Assembly (NCBI GenBank): GCA_963969495.1 | Contig: OZ018330.1 | Coordinates: 71,945,954 to 72,009,953 of the forward strand | DNA from: Ceratothoa steindachneri | Lineage: Eukaryota > Arthropoda > Malacostraca > Isopoda > Cymothoidae | Length of the DNA stretch: 64,000 nucleotides | Direction: 5' to 3' | Part shown: positions 25,564-36,828 of the stretch, in pieces | Position numbering within the stretch: position 1 is the first letter of the stretch | Layout: each line of letters opens with the position of its first letter | Notes under the pieces: model-generated | The model's database searches: none | Told to the model about the DNA's origin: nothing | What the model saw: only the letters and a program-made list of their open reading frames with translations | Program-made: the position numbers and the translations under genes

Positions 25564-26341
25564 GTGGTGGCTCGTGTATAGGCACTGAGGAACTGCCGCA
25601 CCCCTTATTTCAACTCGATATTATCATTAACATTCAATATAATGAGTCCTTTTTTATTTATACTTGTACATTATATGTACAATCCTTAAGCTTAATGTCA
25701 GTAGCCATCCCCTAATTTATTAAAAAGATACAAAAATACTTGTATAGAACTATGCACTTCAAAGTTCCAGCGACGCTGTGTTTGGCTGTTGTGCGCATGC
25801 TCACATGTCCGAGATAGGAAGCTACTCGATAGGGACAAAGAGCACTATGGCTCATGCAGTGCCGACCCTGGTGTGGTAGTGGAAGGTAATGTTTCTTTTT
25901 TACTCCGCGTGTGTTGTGCTTAAAAAAGATATTTATATTCATATTTAATTCATATTTTTTCGGTTCTTTTATTAATTAATTGAGCTGCTGAAATTTATCT
26001 TGGAAAATAACCTAGATGGTGTTCTTAGTGAAATGCACTTGCAGTTCTTTCAATGGAGAAAAAATTACAGAGATCAAGAGAAAATAATTAATCTTTTCGC
26101 GCATATTAAAACAAGAAAAATGGATTTCGTTTTTAAATGAATGGATCAAGCTTGAACTGTAACAGTTTAGGCTATTAGTAAGTTAAAAATGTTTGCTTTT
26201 GTTCTGTTTAGGATTTTATCAAGTTTATCTATAAACTTTATTTTTATAGGATTATTTCCTTTTACACAATATTAAAACAATGCTAAAAAAATTATGATGC
26301 AGCCCTCCCCCCCCACTAATTTTATCTACGATCGGCTACTA
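25564..26341. mobile_element. Possible hAT-like non-autonomous element
   Basis: The left end cagtggtggctcgtgtatag and the reverse complement of the right end (tagtagccgatcgtagataa) are imperfect inverted repeats. Similar eight-base flanks (atactaat and, shifted, ttactaat) could be an old target duplication. Internal G/C-rich terminal blocks recall the hAT at 11.7 kb. No transposase is readable. Confidence 0.45.
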
Positions 26342-26355
26342 AATTACTAATAATA

Positions 26356-26889
26356 ATGACTACGTCGTATTTTATTGCAATCATATTTATTCTAACACAA
26401 ATTTGGGGGCGTGGCTCCGCTTTTCCAATCCAAGCGCGGAGCGGAGCTTATCTGATCAGAGAGTATGTAAGGGTGTTCTTCGATCCGACCGCTGGGCAGA
26501 GCTTATTCGATCAGAGTGTGTGTGTGTGTGTTCAGAGTATTCACGTCTTCACCAAGAAGGTATTTGAATCTGGAAACCTGACCGGGTTTTATCAAGCCGA
26601 CATCCGTCGCAAGATTGATTTCGTCTTTCATCACGGGTTCACGTCAAGGATGGTGAGTCGGGCTCCTTCTCTATCAGATTCCGTTCCATGTATGCACAGC
26701 TTTTTCCACTGTCTTTGTTATATCTGCGACGAGACCGTCGGCTCGCACCTGTTTCCGAATGTTTGTATATTCTCTTGCGAACAACGATTTCACTTGCATT
26801 ATTACAAAATATTCTGCTTTGCATTGATACATAAATTATTACATTGCGATTTAAAATTATTTACACGCATTTGCTTTGTTTTACATTAA
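26356..26889 (+). other. Unassigned 177-codon open frame
   Basis: Open from ATG 26356 with a hydrophobic start (YFIAIIFILTQIWG). The region contains two imperfect copies 55 bp apart (gagcttatctgatcagag at 26444; gagcttattcgatcagag at 26499) and a possible splice donor ggtgagt at 26652. The protein is not recognised. It could be a 5' leader or LTR of a retroelement or an isolated exon; chance openness is also possible. Confidence 0.3.
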
Positions 26890-27370
26890 TTAATTGTTAC
26901 AATATGGCATATTAGTCAATGTTCGATTTGTTTGCCCAATTTTTAGATTTCATAGGGCCAACGGGGTGCTCAATTTGTGAAGTTCCATTATTGCTCTACT
27001 TCACCCTGTAATTGAGCGCTACATAGTAACCAGATGTGCTTATGAATCATTGATGCAATGATAAAATAAATGTTAAACTACGAGTACTTACCCAAAATAG
27101 TGAGTCACATATCTAAGTGATTTCTCATTCCTCAGTTGTAATAGTTAAAGTCGATTGTAATAGATTCATTATCAATTAAGATTTAACCTTATACATCATG
27201 CTTTAGCGTAAAGCGTACGGATGAAAAATGAAACCATTGGAGGCATATGGCATGAATATAAAACAAAAGAAAATGCAGGATAAAATTTCAACCCTGCAAG
27301 ATGCGTGAAATAGTTCGAACAATTCATCCTTTGTTCTTAAAGTGAATGGAACTATGTAAAAAAGCGTTGT
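26890..27370. other. Unassigned intron sequence
   Basis: AT-rich; nothing recognised. Confidence 0.45.
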
Positions 27371-27595
27371 TGTTCAAACAACACTCACAATGGCTGCCTG
27401 GGCAGGGTCTGTCGCATTCCCCGAACGGTTCCCTTACTAAGGTCTGAAGCTAATTGAAATCAGGCTCCCATCTGTAGATTGAATAATCAAGAAGCATTTG
27501 AAGCCAAAAGGCTAAAAAATTTAGGAGAGATACTCGTAACCTCTCGTCCAGTGGCCCCGAAATCGTTGAGGTTTGGCTCAAAAGTTATCAACCAA
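27371..27595 (+). repeat. Dispersed repeat, copy A
   Basis: Shares about 200 bp in the same orientation with 30998-31197. Landmarks are gttcaaacaacactcacaat, gaaatcaggctcccatctgt, agattgaataatcaa and agtggccccgaa. The start is sharp (gttcaaac) and the end fades. On the minus strand both copies read FLAFWLQ...DYSIYRWEPDFN, so the unit may be coding in its parent element. Element class unknown. Confidence 0.8.
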
Positions 27596-28138
27596 TTATA
27601 ATGCAGATTTCAATCATATTGTCAAAATGTATTTGATCGTATTCACTCTCAAATTCCATCGGAGCAACTTGCAAGATTTAGAATGAGTAATGTGTGTGAT
27701 GGATTCAAATGCACTAGCATAACAAAACATTCATTACATTTTGCAAAGATTAGATTAAGAATAGAACATTCTTTTTGTAATCGCATTTAGCACATGAGTT
27801 TAAATTATTATTCATTTGCGAATAGAACCACAAAATACTACAATTTGTTTACCTTGCGTGAAAATCATAGCACGGGGTATTTACATGATTGTAAAGTGAT
27901 AAAATTTGCTAGCATGAAAGTTGAATTGTAAAACGTAAGATTTTGAAAATTGGAAATGATTTCTAGATTAACTTGATTTGGTTTCTAGTTTCTATAGACC
28001 CTGGCTTAGATTAAAATTTATTTCTTGCAACAATTTTGTATAGCTGATTCAGCTAAATTTCTTCTAATATGGTTTGGCAAATATACATATAAGCGATTTT
28101 GCGTGAGGACAATTTTCAAAAATTTAATTGAATCTCAC
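27596..28138. other. Unassigned intron sequence
   Basis: AT-rich; nothing recognised. Confidence 0.45.
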
Positions 28139-28650
28139 CTACCTGGCGACTGCCATCGAGGGCATAATTCGCCAAAAATACTTTTACCCGAACAAATAAG
28201 ATATGTTAAATACCACCAACAAGAAAAAGAATCGGTAAATAAAAGAATAGAAACAAAACTACACACAAAACAAAGCAACTATGAAAACACAAGGAAAAAA
28301 CATGTACCCAAAATCTGAAAAAACTATACAATGGAGGAGGCCCTCCTCCCAAAACTCAGTTGCTCCATATTCATTAGTTCACGAATTCGTCCGGAGTACA
28401 AGAGACAAACGGAAGCGAACACGGCCGTTACTTACTTGGACACATATGTACGTGTGCTAAGTGTAAGAAGGCATGAATATTCAGTAATAATATGTTAGAC
28501 TGTCTGATAGACCAAACAGTCTCTCGAGAGTGTGTTCCATTCAGAGGCGACAAAGAACGACCTTGAGACGTCGAGACATTTGGGGATGACTACCGTTCAA
28601 ATCCCTAAGTAGGATACACGGCCTGTGCAACTATGCCTCCTCGCAGGTTG
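28139..28650 (-). mobile_element. 5'-truncated LINE, second copy of the 9.8-11.2 kb family
   Basis: The minus-strand 3' end shares landmarks with 9835-10400: ggcgactgcc ... gggcataa at the terminus, a ggaggaggc/cctcctcc hairpin, and a stretch aligning gaattcgtccggagtacaag with gaactcgtcccgaatacaag. It is strongly diverged, with no readable protein. Confidence 0.7.
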
Positions 28651-28769
28651 AAGTAAGCCGCATCGAGGTATCAGTAAACGGTATGTAACAGTCAATATAT
28701 ATATTGATATAAAAATTATATTCATTAATTAATATGATATTCCATTTCAAAAGGATCTGATAATGATGT

Positions 28770-29745
28770 GTTAATGGCGAAAACACGTAACTATACAGTG
28801 GAGGAAAGAATTCTAATACGCATGCTGTACGAGTAGCCTCTCAACTGTAAACAAATCCCTTGGAAGGTCAGCGGATAGCATTCTAGTGTTGCAGAAGTAT
28901 TGAAGAGGATTATAAAAGTGGCAACATCCAAAATCGCCCTCGTTTTAGACGACCCATGGTCAGTACGCAACCTGAGGACAGGTCCTCTTAGTCGAATAAG
29001 CCTTCGAGGTGGTAAGAAAACCGCCGTCTAGCTTCAAGATGAATGAACAGAATGTGGCCAGGTTAATGTATCTGTCAAAATAGTTTGTTGTAGGTTGCTT
29101 GCACAAGCCTGAAGTCATGTAAATACCGTTAAAATCCTCTGATAAACACGTCAGTGGGGCGTGTTTTATGAACCGACTAGTCTACGTTCCAGTTTTTATC
29201 GACTCCAGGCAACATTAGAGTCCGCAAGAGACCAGGAGAGCACTAGAATCGATAATGCATAATGCCATCACTAAACTATGATGGCTGCTCTATAATGGTA
29301 TGAGGTTGCATGCCCAGTTCAGGGCGAGTCATCTCTGCTAGTGGTGGCACCATGAATTCAAAGAAGTACCAAGCTGTCCTGAGATAATATATGCTACCTG
29401 TAGCACGAGATCTCTCCAGAAATGCCAAGAATGTGATTTTCCAGGAGGACAATTCCACATGTCACACGTCTCCCTCCAAGATACAGTGGTTCCGGGAAAA
29501 CAATATCACGGTGATGAACTAGCCACTTCAGTCTCCAGATATGGGTCCACTGGAACGATTTGCCAGTACCTGATTAAAGCCAGAAGATGAGGCCAGTCAG
29601 CCTCTAATGACCAGCTCAAAGCAATCATCACCCTTGAGTTGACCATGCCCCCCCCCCCCTCCATCAGGTGTCGCACCCTCATGGAGAGCATGCCTCGAAA
29701 AATAAATGCTCTCATTACTACCAAGGGACACTCGACACACTACTG
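28770..29745 (+). pseudogene. Tc1-like transposase, decayed
   Basis: The N-terminal start is near 28772 (MAKTRNYTVEERILIRMLYE). The catalytic part is readable from about 29430: NVIFQEDNSTCHTS, WFRENNITVMN and PLQSPDMGPLE. The C-terminus is ESMPRKINALITTKGH, near 29680-29730. A 12-base C run at 29648 lies within it. The linker between the halves is scrambled, and stops occur throughout. Confidence 0.78.
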
Positions 29746-30997
29746 AGCTTCCTGTATCAGTTTGGTGTTGCTGTAATATTCACAGAGCTTCATCCGCTAT
29801 TTTCTCATATATTTGTTGCTGATCTCACATCTTTTGGCAAATTTGGCACTAACAATGCCTGGTTAAAAGGTACTTAAATCAAAGAGACAACCGAGACCAT
29901 GTCGAGTGTAAATCACGCATCCACCTGTTTAGCCCCTATCCAGTGTTATTGGGGTTGCAAAAGCCTTAAGCCCGGAAAAGTGGGAGGAGCCACGCACCCA
30001 ACATGTTCTCCTGAAGACAAATGGCTTAAGAAGAGCGGAAAAAGACGAGCCTCCACAGCTCTTCCCAGCTCGTCCAAAGTCCACGGCAATGCTTTGGAAT
30101 GAAAATGCCCTCCAAGCCTAGCTCGAGGGAGAGAAGGGGACCTTATTTAATTTAAAGATTCATGGAAATGGCCGTAGCCTTATTGGAGTCAGAGCTCTGT
30201 GGGCTTTTTGGCACATAATATGCTTATTGCTTTCGATGGATTACTGGAGAATACTTACTCGTCAGTCAAGCCTTTTTCTCACCTTCGTTTTGTTTCTATC
30301 CTCCTTTAGGGAGCTTGTAAACTTTGGAGGGCTCTAAAATGGTCTGACGACCACCTTTCAATGATTTGGCTCATGTGAAGCTAACAATTCGATAGAGGCG
30401 TTTGGCCGCTTTGCTTTTTGTGAAGATGTGGCGTTTGAGGAAAGGAAATGCCCTGAGTTTACACTGGGCAGAGCGCGAGACCATGTTTATTAGGCTGACG
30501 TACAAAAGAGGTCGAATCTGCAAAATGGTTCCGAATAGACGCGGTGACCGCCACGCTTTTTAAACTGAGATGTATAGGAAATTCCAGGTCTCATTTGAAC
30601 AGCCAGGACATATTCCTCGAAATAATGCGAGGATTCTGAGTGTGATTCGCCTCAATTTACAGATTTAGCCTAACACAATGCGGATTTATCATGTAAGGCC
30701 TTTGGGCAGTTTGCACAGATTTCGGGTTGACCCGACATAGCACGACTGCACATTTTATTTGAATGGGGAAGGGAGTTGCAGTGGTACCAGGTCGCTCAGC
30801 CCCCAGGAGCTTTTCACATAGCCTATTAGGGCTATGTCTTGAAGTCCCTTTATCTTTTCTCATCACACGTATGACCTTGACCACCCCTTGGTCGGCGAGC
30901 TGTGATGTCTTCTAAGGAGTATTCAATGAGCTCCTTCGAATAAACTACTTTTACGGAGTTCCTAGTAGAGTGCGTTGTAACCTACACAGGTGACCCA
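29746..30997. other. Unassigned intron sequence
   Basis: No recognised domain. The last bases before repeat copy B (tacacaggtgacccatcgag) look like the end of an LTR followed by a primer-binding site of Gypsy type, but no partner LTR was found. Confidence 0.35.
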
Positions 30998-31197
30998 TCG
31001 AGTGTTCAAACAACACTCACAATGGTTGCCTGGGCAAGGTCCATCGCATTCCTAAGAACGGTTTCCTTACTGATTGAAATCAGGCTCCCATCTGTAGATT
31101 GAATAATCAAAAAACGTTTGAAGCCAGAAGGCTAAAAAGCTTAGGCGAGAGAACCTCTCGATGAGTGGCCCCGAAGTCGTCGAGTCTAAGCTCACTT
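30998..31197 (+). repeat. Dispersed repeat, copy B
   Basis: Partner of 27371-27595, with several short deletions relative to it (for example it lacks aaggtctgaagct). Its left border coincides with the gtgacccatcgag string. Confidence 0.8.
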
Positions 31198-33179
31198 TAT
31201 TAATATTTATCCTTTTTCTATTTACCCTCTCCGCTCTAGAGAACCCGAGGTCATACATGCAGAGCTTGACCTGATCACCCCCTGAGTCGGCTGGGGACCC
31301 GTTGCTCCCTGTAACCTCCCACAAGGAGAAGAATCCCTATTCCTCTTAATTTTTTTTCCTGCTCATCTTTCTTTTTAAGCGGGCGCTCCGTTGTCAAGCG
31401 GGGCAGCTTCATCCTGATCTTTAACCGAAATTGGAAAAGGTTTAGCCCCCCTTGGGTTTTTAGAGGTGAGAGGGCCCTCCTCTCCTCCTGGGGGCCCAGT
31501 GGTCTGTGTCCCCCGAGAGGATCTTGCTCAGGAGCGGAGTTTGTGTTCGCCCCGGTACACACCGACCAGAATTTGCCCAGTGCATGGTCACTCCTCAAAG
31601 GCCGCAGCTCCCAACTTGGCAGCCAGAAAGGCAAGGCAACAGAGTGGATCTCTTAATAAGTCGTACTAATCTTCCGCAAGACAATCAGGATCTAAAAGTC
31701 TGCTATGTGACAGACCCAAAGACGAAACTAGAGACATTTACTTGGCATGACAGCTAACAAGCAGTAAAGCCCGCCCGCCATCAGGAGTGCAGTCTTATGT
31801 ACCCGAGAACGTTTGCAGGTTATCAACCATAGGTGTAGGGAAAGGGATATCAGGATGAAAATTATCTTCCTATTATTCGCACTTCAACGCCAAGTACCCT
31901 GCAAGTCCTGGTCTAATACAACCTGCATGCGCTAAAAAGTGTTGTTTATAGAGATTCCAAAGCATCTCTTCTGACACGGCATTGGGTAGCTTGTCAAGTC
32001 CTTAAACCAAGAGAGAGTAAATTAGGAGGGGATACTCCTATGAAATATTGGGTGGATAGAGGGAAAGGGGGGACAAACCAGCTTCTTCTGACCTGTAAAA
32101 CGGCTCAATTCAACCCAGTGAGTCAGGCCTTACTTATGGCGCTCGGGCCTTGAAGACGCGTCACTCCACCAGGTACCAAGTGGAACAGTCTTCACGAAAC
32201 ATGTGGAGGTTGCGTTAAGTCAATCAATTTTGTGAGTATTGTGAGTAGACTAGTGGATAAAAAAGCATTGGAGGGTCACCCATTTCTGCAACTACAGAGA
32301 TGCTTTTTGATTTTATTATTTAATTTTCTGGCGTTTGTCCGATTTAAACACTCCAACATGATTTACCTGGGACCCAATATGTATATACATATATGCTGCT
32401 TCATTGGGAGAGGAATTTATAGTAGTATTTTTTTAATTGAATTATTTCGAAAGCATATTAACATTAAAATATTTCAGTAAATATGGTACATGGGAGAGGG
32501 TCTTATTATAAGGAGGCGGTTAATCATTGCTCCGCATAAACATCAACTTCTTTTCCCTTAGGACATTTTTTTTCCGCGCGTAATAAAACATTTAAATATG
32601 ATGGCCATTTTAATTATTTACCATAATTTTTATTGTCTCAAATTATTTATCAATGAACTCGGGATCACAAACACGAACAACACGCAAATATAAAGAATTA
32701 AAGACGAATTTCTTTAAGTTTTGAGGATAGAATAGAAATGAAGATAGCATGGGATATGACTAGTCTTACAGCGGACATTAAACTTGAAGCCTTTGAGCGT
32801 ATGATGCATTTTATGATATCAAAAAAGGTAGTTTATCGGCCCCTTCTAATCTATGAGTAAATTTAATCTTAGGTAAGATATTATTCAAAGCACAAAGGAA
32901 ATTATTTACATTACATTCAATGGTCAAATGCAAAATATTATTGCAAAGGATGGGGAGGAAGGAGTATTGCTTCTAATTTCCATATATACACAGCTCAATA
33001 TAAGAGAAGAGAGGGTTTCCCATGACCATTAATGGAATATCATATTCTGAGTTCAGGGTTGAAAGTATAGAGAATCAAAGTGGCTAATATGTATTAATAT
33101 GCAAGATATAATTCTTAGACTGGCTTATTTATGCAACTTTTCAAAAAATCTCATTTTTATGATCAAAATCATGATAGTT
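31198..33179. other. Unassigned intron sequence
   Basis: GC-richer at 31380-31700, with open frames on both strands that match nothing I know, then AT-rich. No element ends seen. Confidence 0.4.
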
Positions 33180-34137
33180 ACTTGAAAGTCTCAAGATGTC
33201 TTACTACGATCTGAACATTGGAAGCATCTCTCTCTAGTCCTGCCTGACTCTCACCTTTATCTCTTGTAACCATGCACAGCTTTGGAACCTGCTGAGTCTT
33301 CGTCTACAGCTCTTTCTCAGGACGACTGAAAGCCTCCACCTTGACTGCAGTTATTATGAGATGTTCGATCTCAATTAAGGAGATGTTGCAGGCGCAAATT
33401 CGCTCGTGAATATTTTCTGATGAGGTCCTCGGCCGAAGTGGTTTACATATTGATTTGAGGATTTTTGTGGGGCATCAATGTCGTGTCACCAAATTCGTTT
33501 CTTTTGTATATTCTTTTGCTAGCTCACAGCTAAATCTATCCTATGTTCACCCTCACTTCAGAGAAATGATGCCAGGATATGTTCAGAATGTGCGTGGTAA
33601 ACTCCTCTTGTCATTTCAGCAGAGATTATGTCTTTGACTTCAGAAGTCTGGTTTCCTAGCAGCGTCAGGCTTGACACAACGTGCTTAAGACCAAATTTGA
33701 GGTGGTGCTTTTATTTGAAGTCGTAGCAAATTTTGCGGTTGAAGTTGAGGCAGAACTTCAAAAGGACCTCTCCTCTCCTTAATGCATACCATTCAGGTCG
33801 TGCTCCCTTATCCACAACATCAAGATGGCATGTAGAGTACTAAGCCACATGGGTTGGTTCAGAGGCTCTCACTTGAGATCAACTAAATTTGAACAAACTT
33901 CAAACTGGACTCTTTGATAAAAAGATATCAGTTGTGCTGGTCTGTGGAGAGAGATTTTACTATTGCTGTTCTCATCTCCATCATATCTTCCACTTTTTTT
34001 ACTATTTTAAAGTTGAAGTTGAACAAAGTTCATTAACTTTTCAAAAAGTTTCTAATATGCCTACTGAAGCCTGATCGGGTAGTTGCAAGTTCGTCTAACT
34101 TGATGATTAATTGACTCAGGGAGATCTCATTCACATG
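33180..34137. other. Unassigned; possible downstream part of the minus-strand relic
   Basis: Short minus-strand frames (for example ACNISLIEIEHLIITAVKVE near 33380-33330) have a protein-like composition but are separated by stops. They could be decayed 3' parts of the relic at 34207-34907. Nothing identified. Confidence 0.3.
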
Positions 34138-34174
34138 TAGACCACAAGACCACCACGGGTGGTCTTGTGGTCTA
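34138..34174. repeat. Perfect 17-bp inverted repeat with 3-base spacer
   Basis: tagaccacaagaccacc, spacer acg, then the exact reverse complement. It could form a strong hairpin in DNA or RNA. No element border, poly-T terminator context or duplication was recognised beside it, apart from a gttttttt run just to the right. Confidence 0.95.
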
Positions 34175-34206
34175 GTTTTTTTCCGATCATGAGAATGCAC
34201 TCTTTG

Positions 34207-34907
34207 GTTCAGTGATTCAGAAGAAACCCATGCATTACCTGAGCGATCTTATGCGCAGAGTTTTCTCTTTCCTTAGATTGATTGAGAGTGAAGTAGAATA
34301 GGTACTTCTCTTTAGGCTGCTGCGTGACAGTGTAATGATCCTCGATCACTATGCCAGGAAGATTTCCTGCTGTCATTTCATAATATTTCATCACCTTTAT
34401 GTTCTTAATCCTCTTAATTAATTTATGGGGCCATTACTCTTTCCTTGCTCTATCTTTTAAAAGGTGACCGCGCTTAATAGGGTCGTTCAGGAAGTTTGTA
34501 ACAACTTTAGCTGCCGTAGCATTCTCCACGAAGTTTCATGTAGCATAAATTGGAGTTTTTGCAAGTACTTCAGCGAGAATGTCCATCGGATCTCCAGTAG
34601 CCTCAGCATCATCAGAGGTCCCTCTTACGGCTTCTAAATTTAGCTTTTCTTCTTCTTCATAGTTTTTCATGATAAACTCAGCATTTATTGCCTCGTCGTT
34701 ATTCTTCCTCTTTACAGCAAAATGTTCCTCAGCTTCATTTCTCTTCGCTCTTTTAATATATATCTTGCAGTCTATGCAGGATATCTGGATTACTGAAGTT
34801 TTGCAAGTCCTCATTATGGGGAAGTACAGCAACTGAAGACCCCTTTTACGTATCTTCACCTTCAACGGAAAGATAAATGTCCCATAAGCCTTGCGACAGC
34901 ATCCCAT
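34207..34907 (-). pseudogene. Unassigned coding relic, minus strand
   Basis: A 123-codon frame starts at 34907 (MGCCRKAYGTFIFPLKVKIR). It has a basic middle (IKRAKRNEAEEHFAVKRK) and an acidic helical end (YEEEEKLNLEAVRGTSDDAE, MDILAEVLAKTP). Coding character continues in following frames (AAKVVTNFLNDPIKRGHLLK, then MKYYEMTAGNLPGIVIEDHY and ENSAHKIAQVMHGFL) to 34207. Successive plausible segments broken by few lesions suggest a formerly real protein of at least 230 residues. I do not recognise the family; an element-encoded or integrated viral origin is possible but unsupported. Confidence 0.4.
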
Positions 34908-35348
34908 TGATCAAAACAAGAATATGTGATGCTTGCAAGTAAAAACTTCGTAGAGTTTATTCAGTTCAGCCACCCTCATATCCTGGCGGTAGACTTAACT
35001 CTCCCGTTTACGTATGTCATTACTTCCATTTCAACATTCATTATCTTATATACGAGCGTAGTAATAATAGAACTCGTATGATATTTCGCTTTGTAAGTCT
35101 TGATCAAACCATATGAATAGGACAATGAAGGGCAGGATACACTTACGCACTGAATCTTTATCCCTAATGCAAGATTAAGTGTTTTATTAAATTAGGCAAT
35201 ATTAGAGGTCAAAAAGGTCCTTATTTAACTTACAGCAAATTCAGCGTTCAATTAATTGCCATTTTATTAAAATAATCAACCCTATTTAAAGCTACTATGG
35301 AATTTTTGTTATCAGCTTTAATGAAACAAAAGGAAATGTTTTTTCTTA
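34908..35348. other. Unassigned intron sequence
   Basis: AT-rich; nothing recognised. Confidence 0.45.
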
Positions 35349-35640
35349 TGAATTAAAATTAAAGAAACAAAAGGACGCGGCAGAATATATGGCTCTTTAA
35401 TGAACAAAGCAAAAGAACACGGTAGAATATACATATGCCCCTGTAATAAACGAAACAAATGGAAGGGGAAGAATATATGGCTTCATAATGAACGAAACAA
35501 AAGAGCGCGGAAGCATATATGGCTCCTTAATGGACGAAACAAAGAGACGTGGAAGAATATATTGCTCCATAATGAATGAAATAAAAGGACGCGAAAGAAT
35601 ATATGGCTCCGTAATGAACGAAACAAAAGGACGCGGGTGA
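35349..35640. repeat. 42-bp minisatellite, about seven units
   Basis: Imperfect tandem units of about 42 bp, each with a gaacgaaacaaaaggacgcg start and an agaatatatggctcc end. Because the period is a multiple of three, the minus strand stays open and encodes repeats of the type LRSHIFFRVLLF. Chance coding is the simplest view. Confidence 0.9.
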
Positions 35641-36108
35641 GAAATCGAAAATATATGGAAGATATATTCATAGTTGCAGATCCTTCACCATACAAATGGA
35701 CCCGGAGCCATGAGGGCACACAACCTGCAGATGTCACCTGACATCTTACTCAGCGACCATTAAGTTTCAATAAGAGGGAATTCGGTTTTCGAAAAAAGGA
35801 AATTGTGTTTCCCCTTGTCTAATTCGTCGCCGCAACCAACTTTGAGAAGGTCTGAACTTTTTAGAATTCATTGCAATGAAATCTGACCTTGCGAATGGAT
35901 GAGGAGCGCTCCACGGGGGGGGGGGGGGACGAGGCAGTGGCTGATGTTATTTAATGCATTACACCAACCGTGTTTTAACCTTTATTCCTCATTCCTTTCC
36001 TTCGCCGAAAGCACCTCTTCCTGAGGAGATGAAGGTAACTTTTCCGTTTTATTCGCTTGATAATTCACCTTTCGCCAACTGTTAAACGACTCTACTTTTA
36101 CATTGCAG
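35641..36108. other. Intron end before ABCC exon
   Basis: Contains a 14-base G run at 35915-35928. Ends with acceptor ttttacattgcag. Confidence 0.55.
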
Positions 36109-36219
36109 GAGTTTGCTCCTCCACTCCACCTCCTACAGAAACGCGACTCGATTTTCTCGAGATTCGTGAGTGAAACGGGCCCTTCTACTGCTGCTCAATT
36201 GAAGGGTATGGCAATAGAG
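36109..36219 (+). CDS. ABCC4: ABCC (MRP4-like) transporter, penultimate coding exon
   Basis: 37 codons between the acceptor ttttacattgcag and the donor gtatgt. The peptide EFAPPLHLLQKRDSIFSRFV continues SETGPSTAAQLKGMAIE. It corresponds to the conserved segment after the second ATP-binding domain of ABCC proteins (E-x-x-x-P-x-x-LLQ-x-x-x-S-x-F). The exon enters and leaves in phase 0, joining 18976-19105 and 42973-43092 without a stop. It is separated from the previous exon by 17,003 bp of transposon-rich intron. Confidence 0.9.
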
Positions 36220-36500
36220 GTATGTTTGCTTGTATTCAGAGATTGAATTCTTCTCACTTTGGTATGGAAAATATAGATAAATCGGGCGCACTAACATCCC
36301 CCCCGGCCCCCCACCTCCCTCCTCCCCTAGGCCTCACCCTGCTTAGTGGGCCGGAGAGAGAAAGAACGGTAGTGCTCAAGGAGGGAGGAGAAGGAGATGA
36401 AAGAGAGTGAAAAGGAAATTATAATAGGAGAGATAAAGTTGATCTCAAGTGACCCTCTTCTTTTAGGTGAAGAGAGAATAATAGAATTGAATAGTTCCAT
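36220..36500. other. Start of the 6.8-kb ABCC intron
   Basis: C-rich then A-rich low-complexity sequence; no gene. Confidence 0.5.
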
Positions 36501-36504
36501 TTTG

Positions 36505-36600
36505 ATTGGACCTACTAATTAACGTGGAATTCGAACCCGGACCTGTATTCATCCTCTACTATCCATTATTTACCAGTTGGTCTACTGGTAAGAAATCGCA
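36505..36600 (-). other. tRNA-like / SINE-like promoter relic
   Basis: On the minus strand a B-box match (GGGTTCGAATTCC) lies downstream of an A-box-like TAGACCAACTGGT at normal spacing. The T-stem does not pair, so it is not a working tRNA. A tRNA-derived SINE head is the likely explanation. Confidence 0.35.
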
Positions 36601-36718
36601 ACTTCTGTGAAGTTGGTTTATAGCATTCGTGCCGTTGTATATTTATTGTCTATGTATTGAGGGTTTCTTAACCCTTCCACTTTTTTATTTTAATTAACTT
36701 TAATTGAGCAGTTTTTGT

Positions 36719-36828
36719 GACTTCACTAGAGTCGAACATTTTTGTTACACTTCACTATAGTTGAACATATTGTTTTCCCAATTTACTAGAGTTGGGCACT
36801 TTTCGTTACACTTCAATATACTAGCTTT
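36719..36828. repeat. Degenerate ~30-bp tandem repeat
   Basis: Four imperfect units with the core ttcactagagttgaacattt, alternating with gttacacttcact. It lies at the 3' side of the minus-strand LINE and may belong to its 3' UTR. Confidence 0.5.

Noticed and set aside
35349..35640. CRISPR-like array
   Set aside because: Units are contiguous 42-bp tandem repeats without unique spacers, in a eukaryotic intron.
36505..36600. A functional tRNA gene
   Set aside because: A- and B-box-like strings are present but the T-stem and acceptor do not pair.
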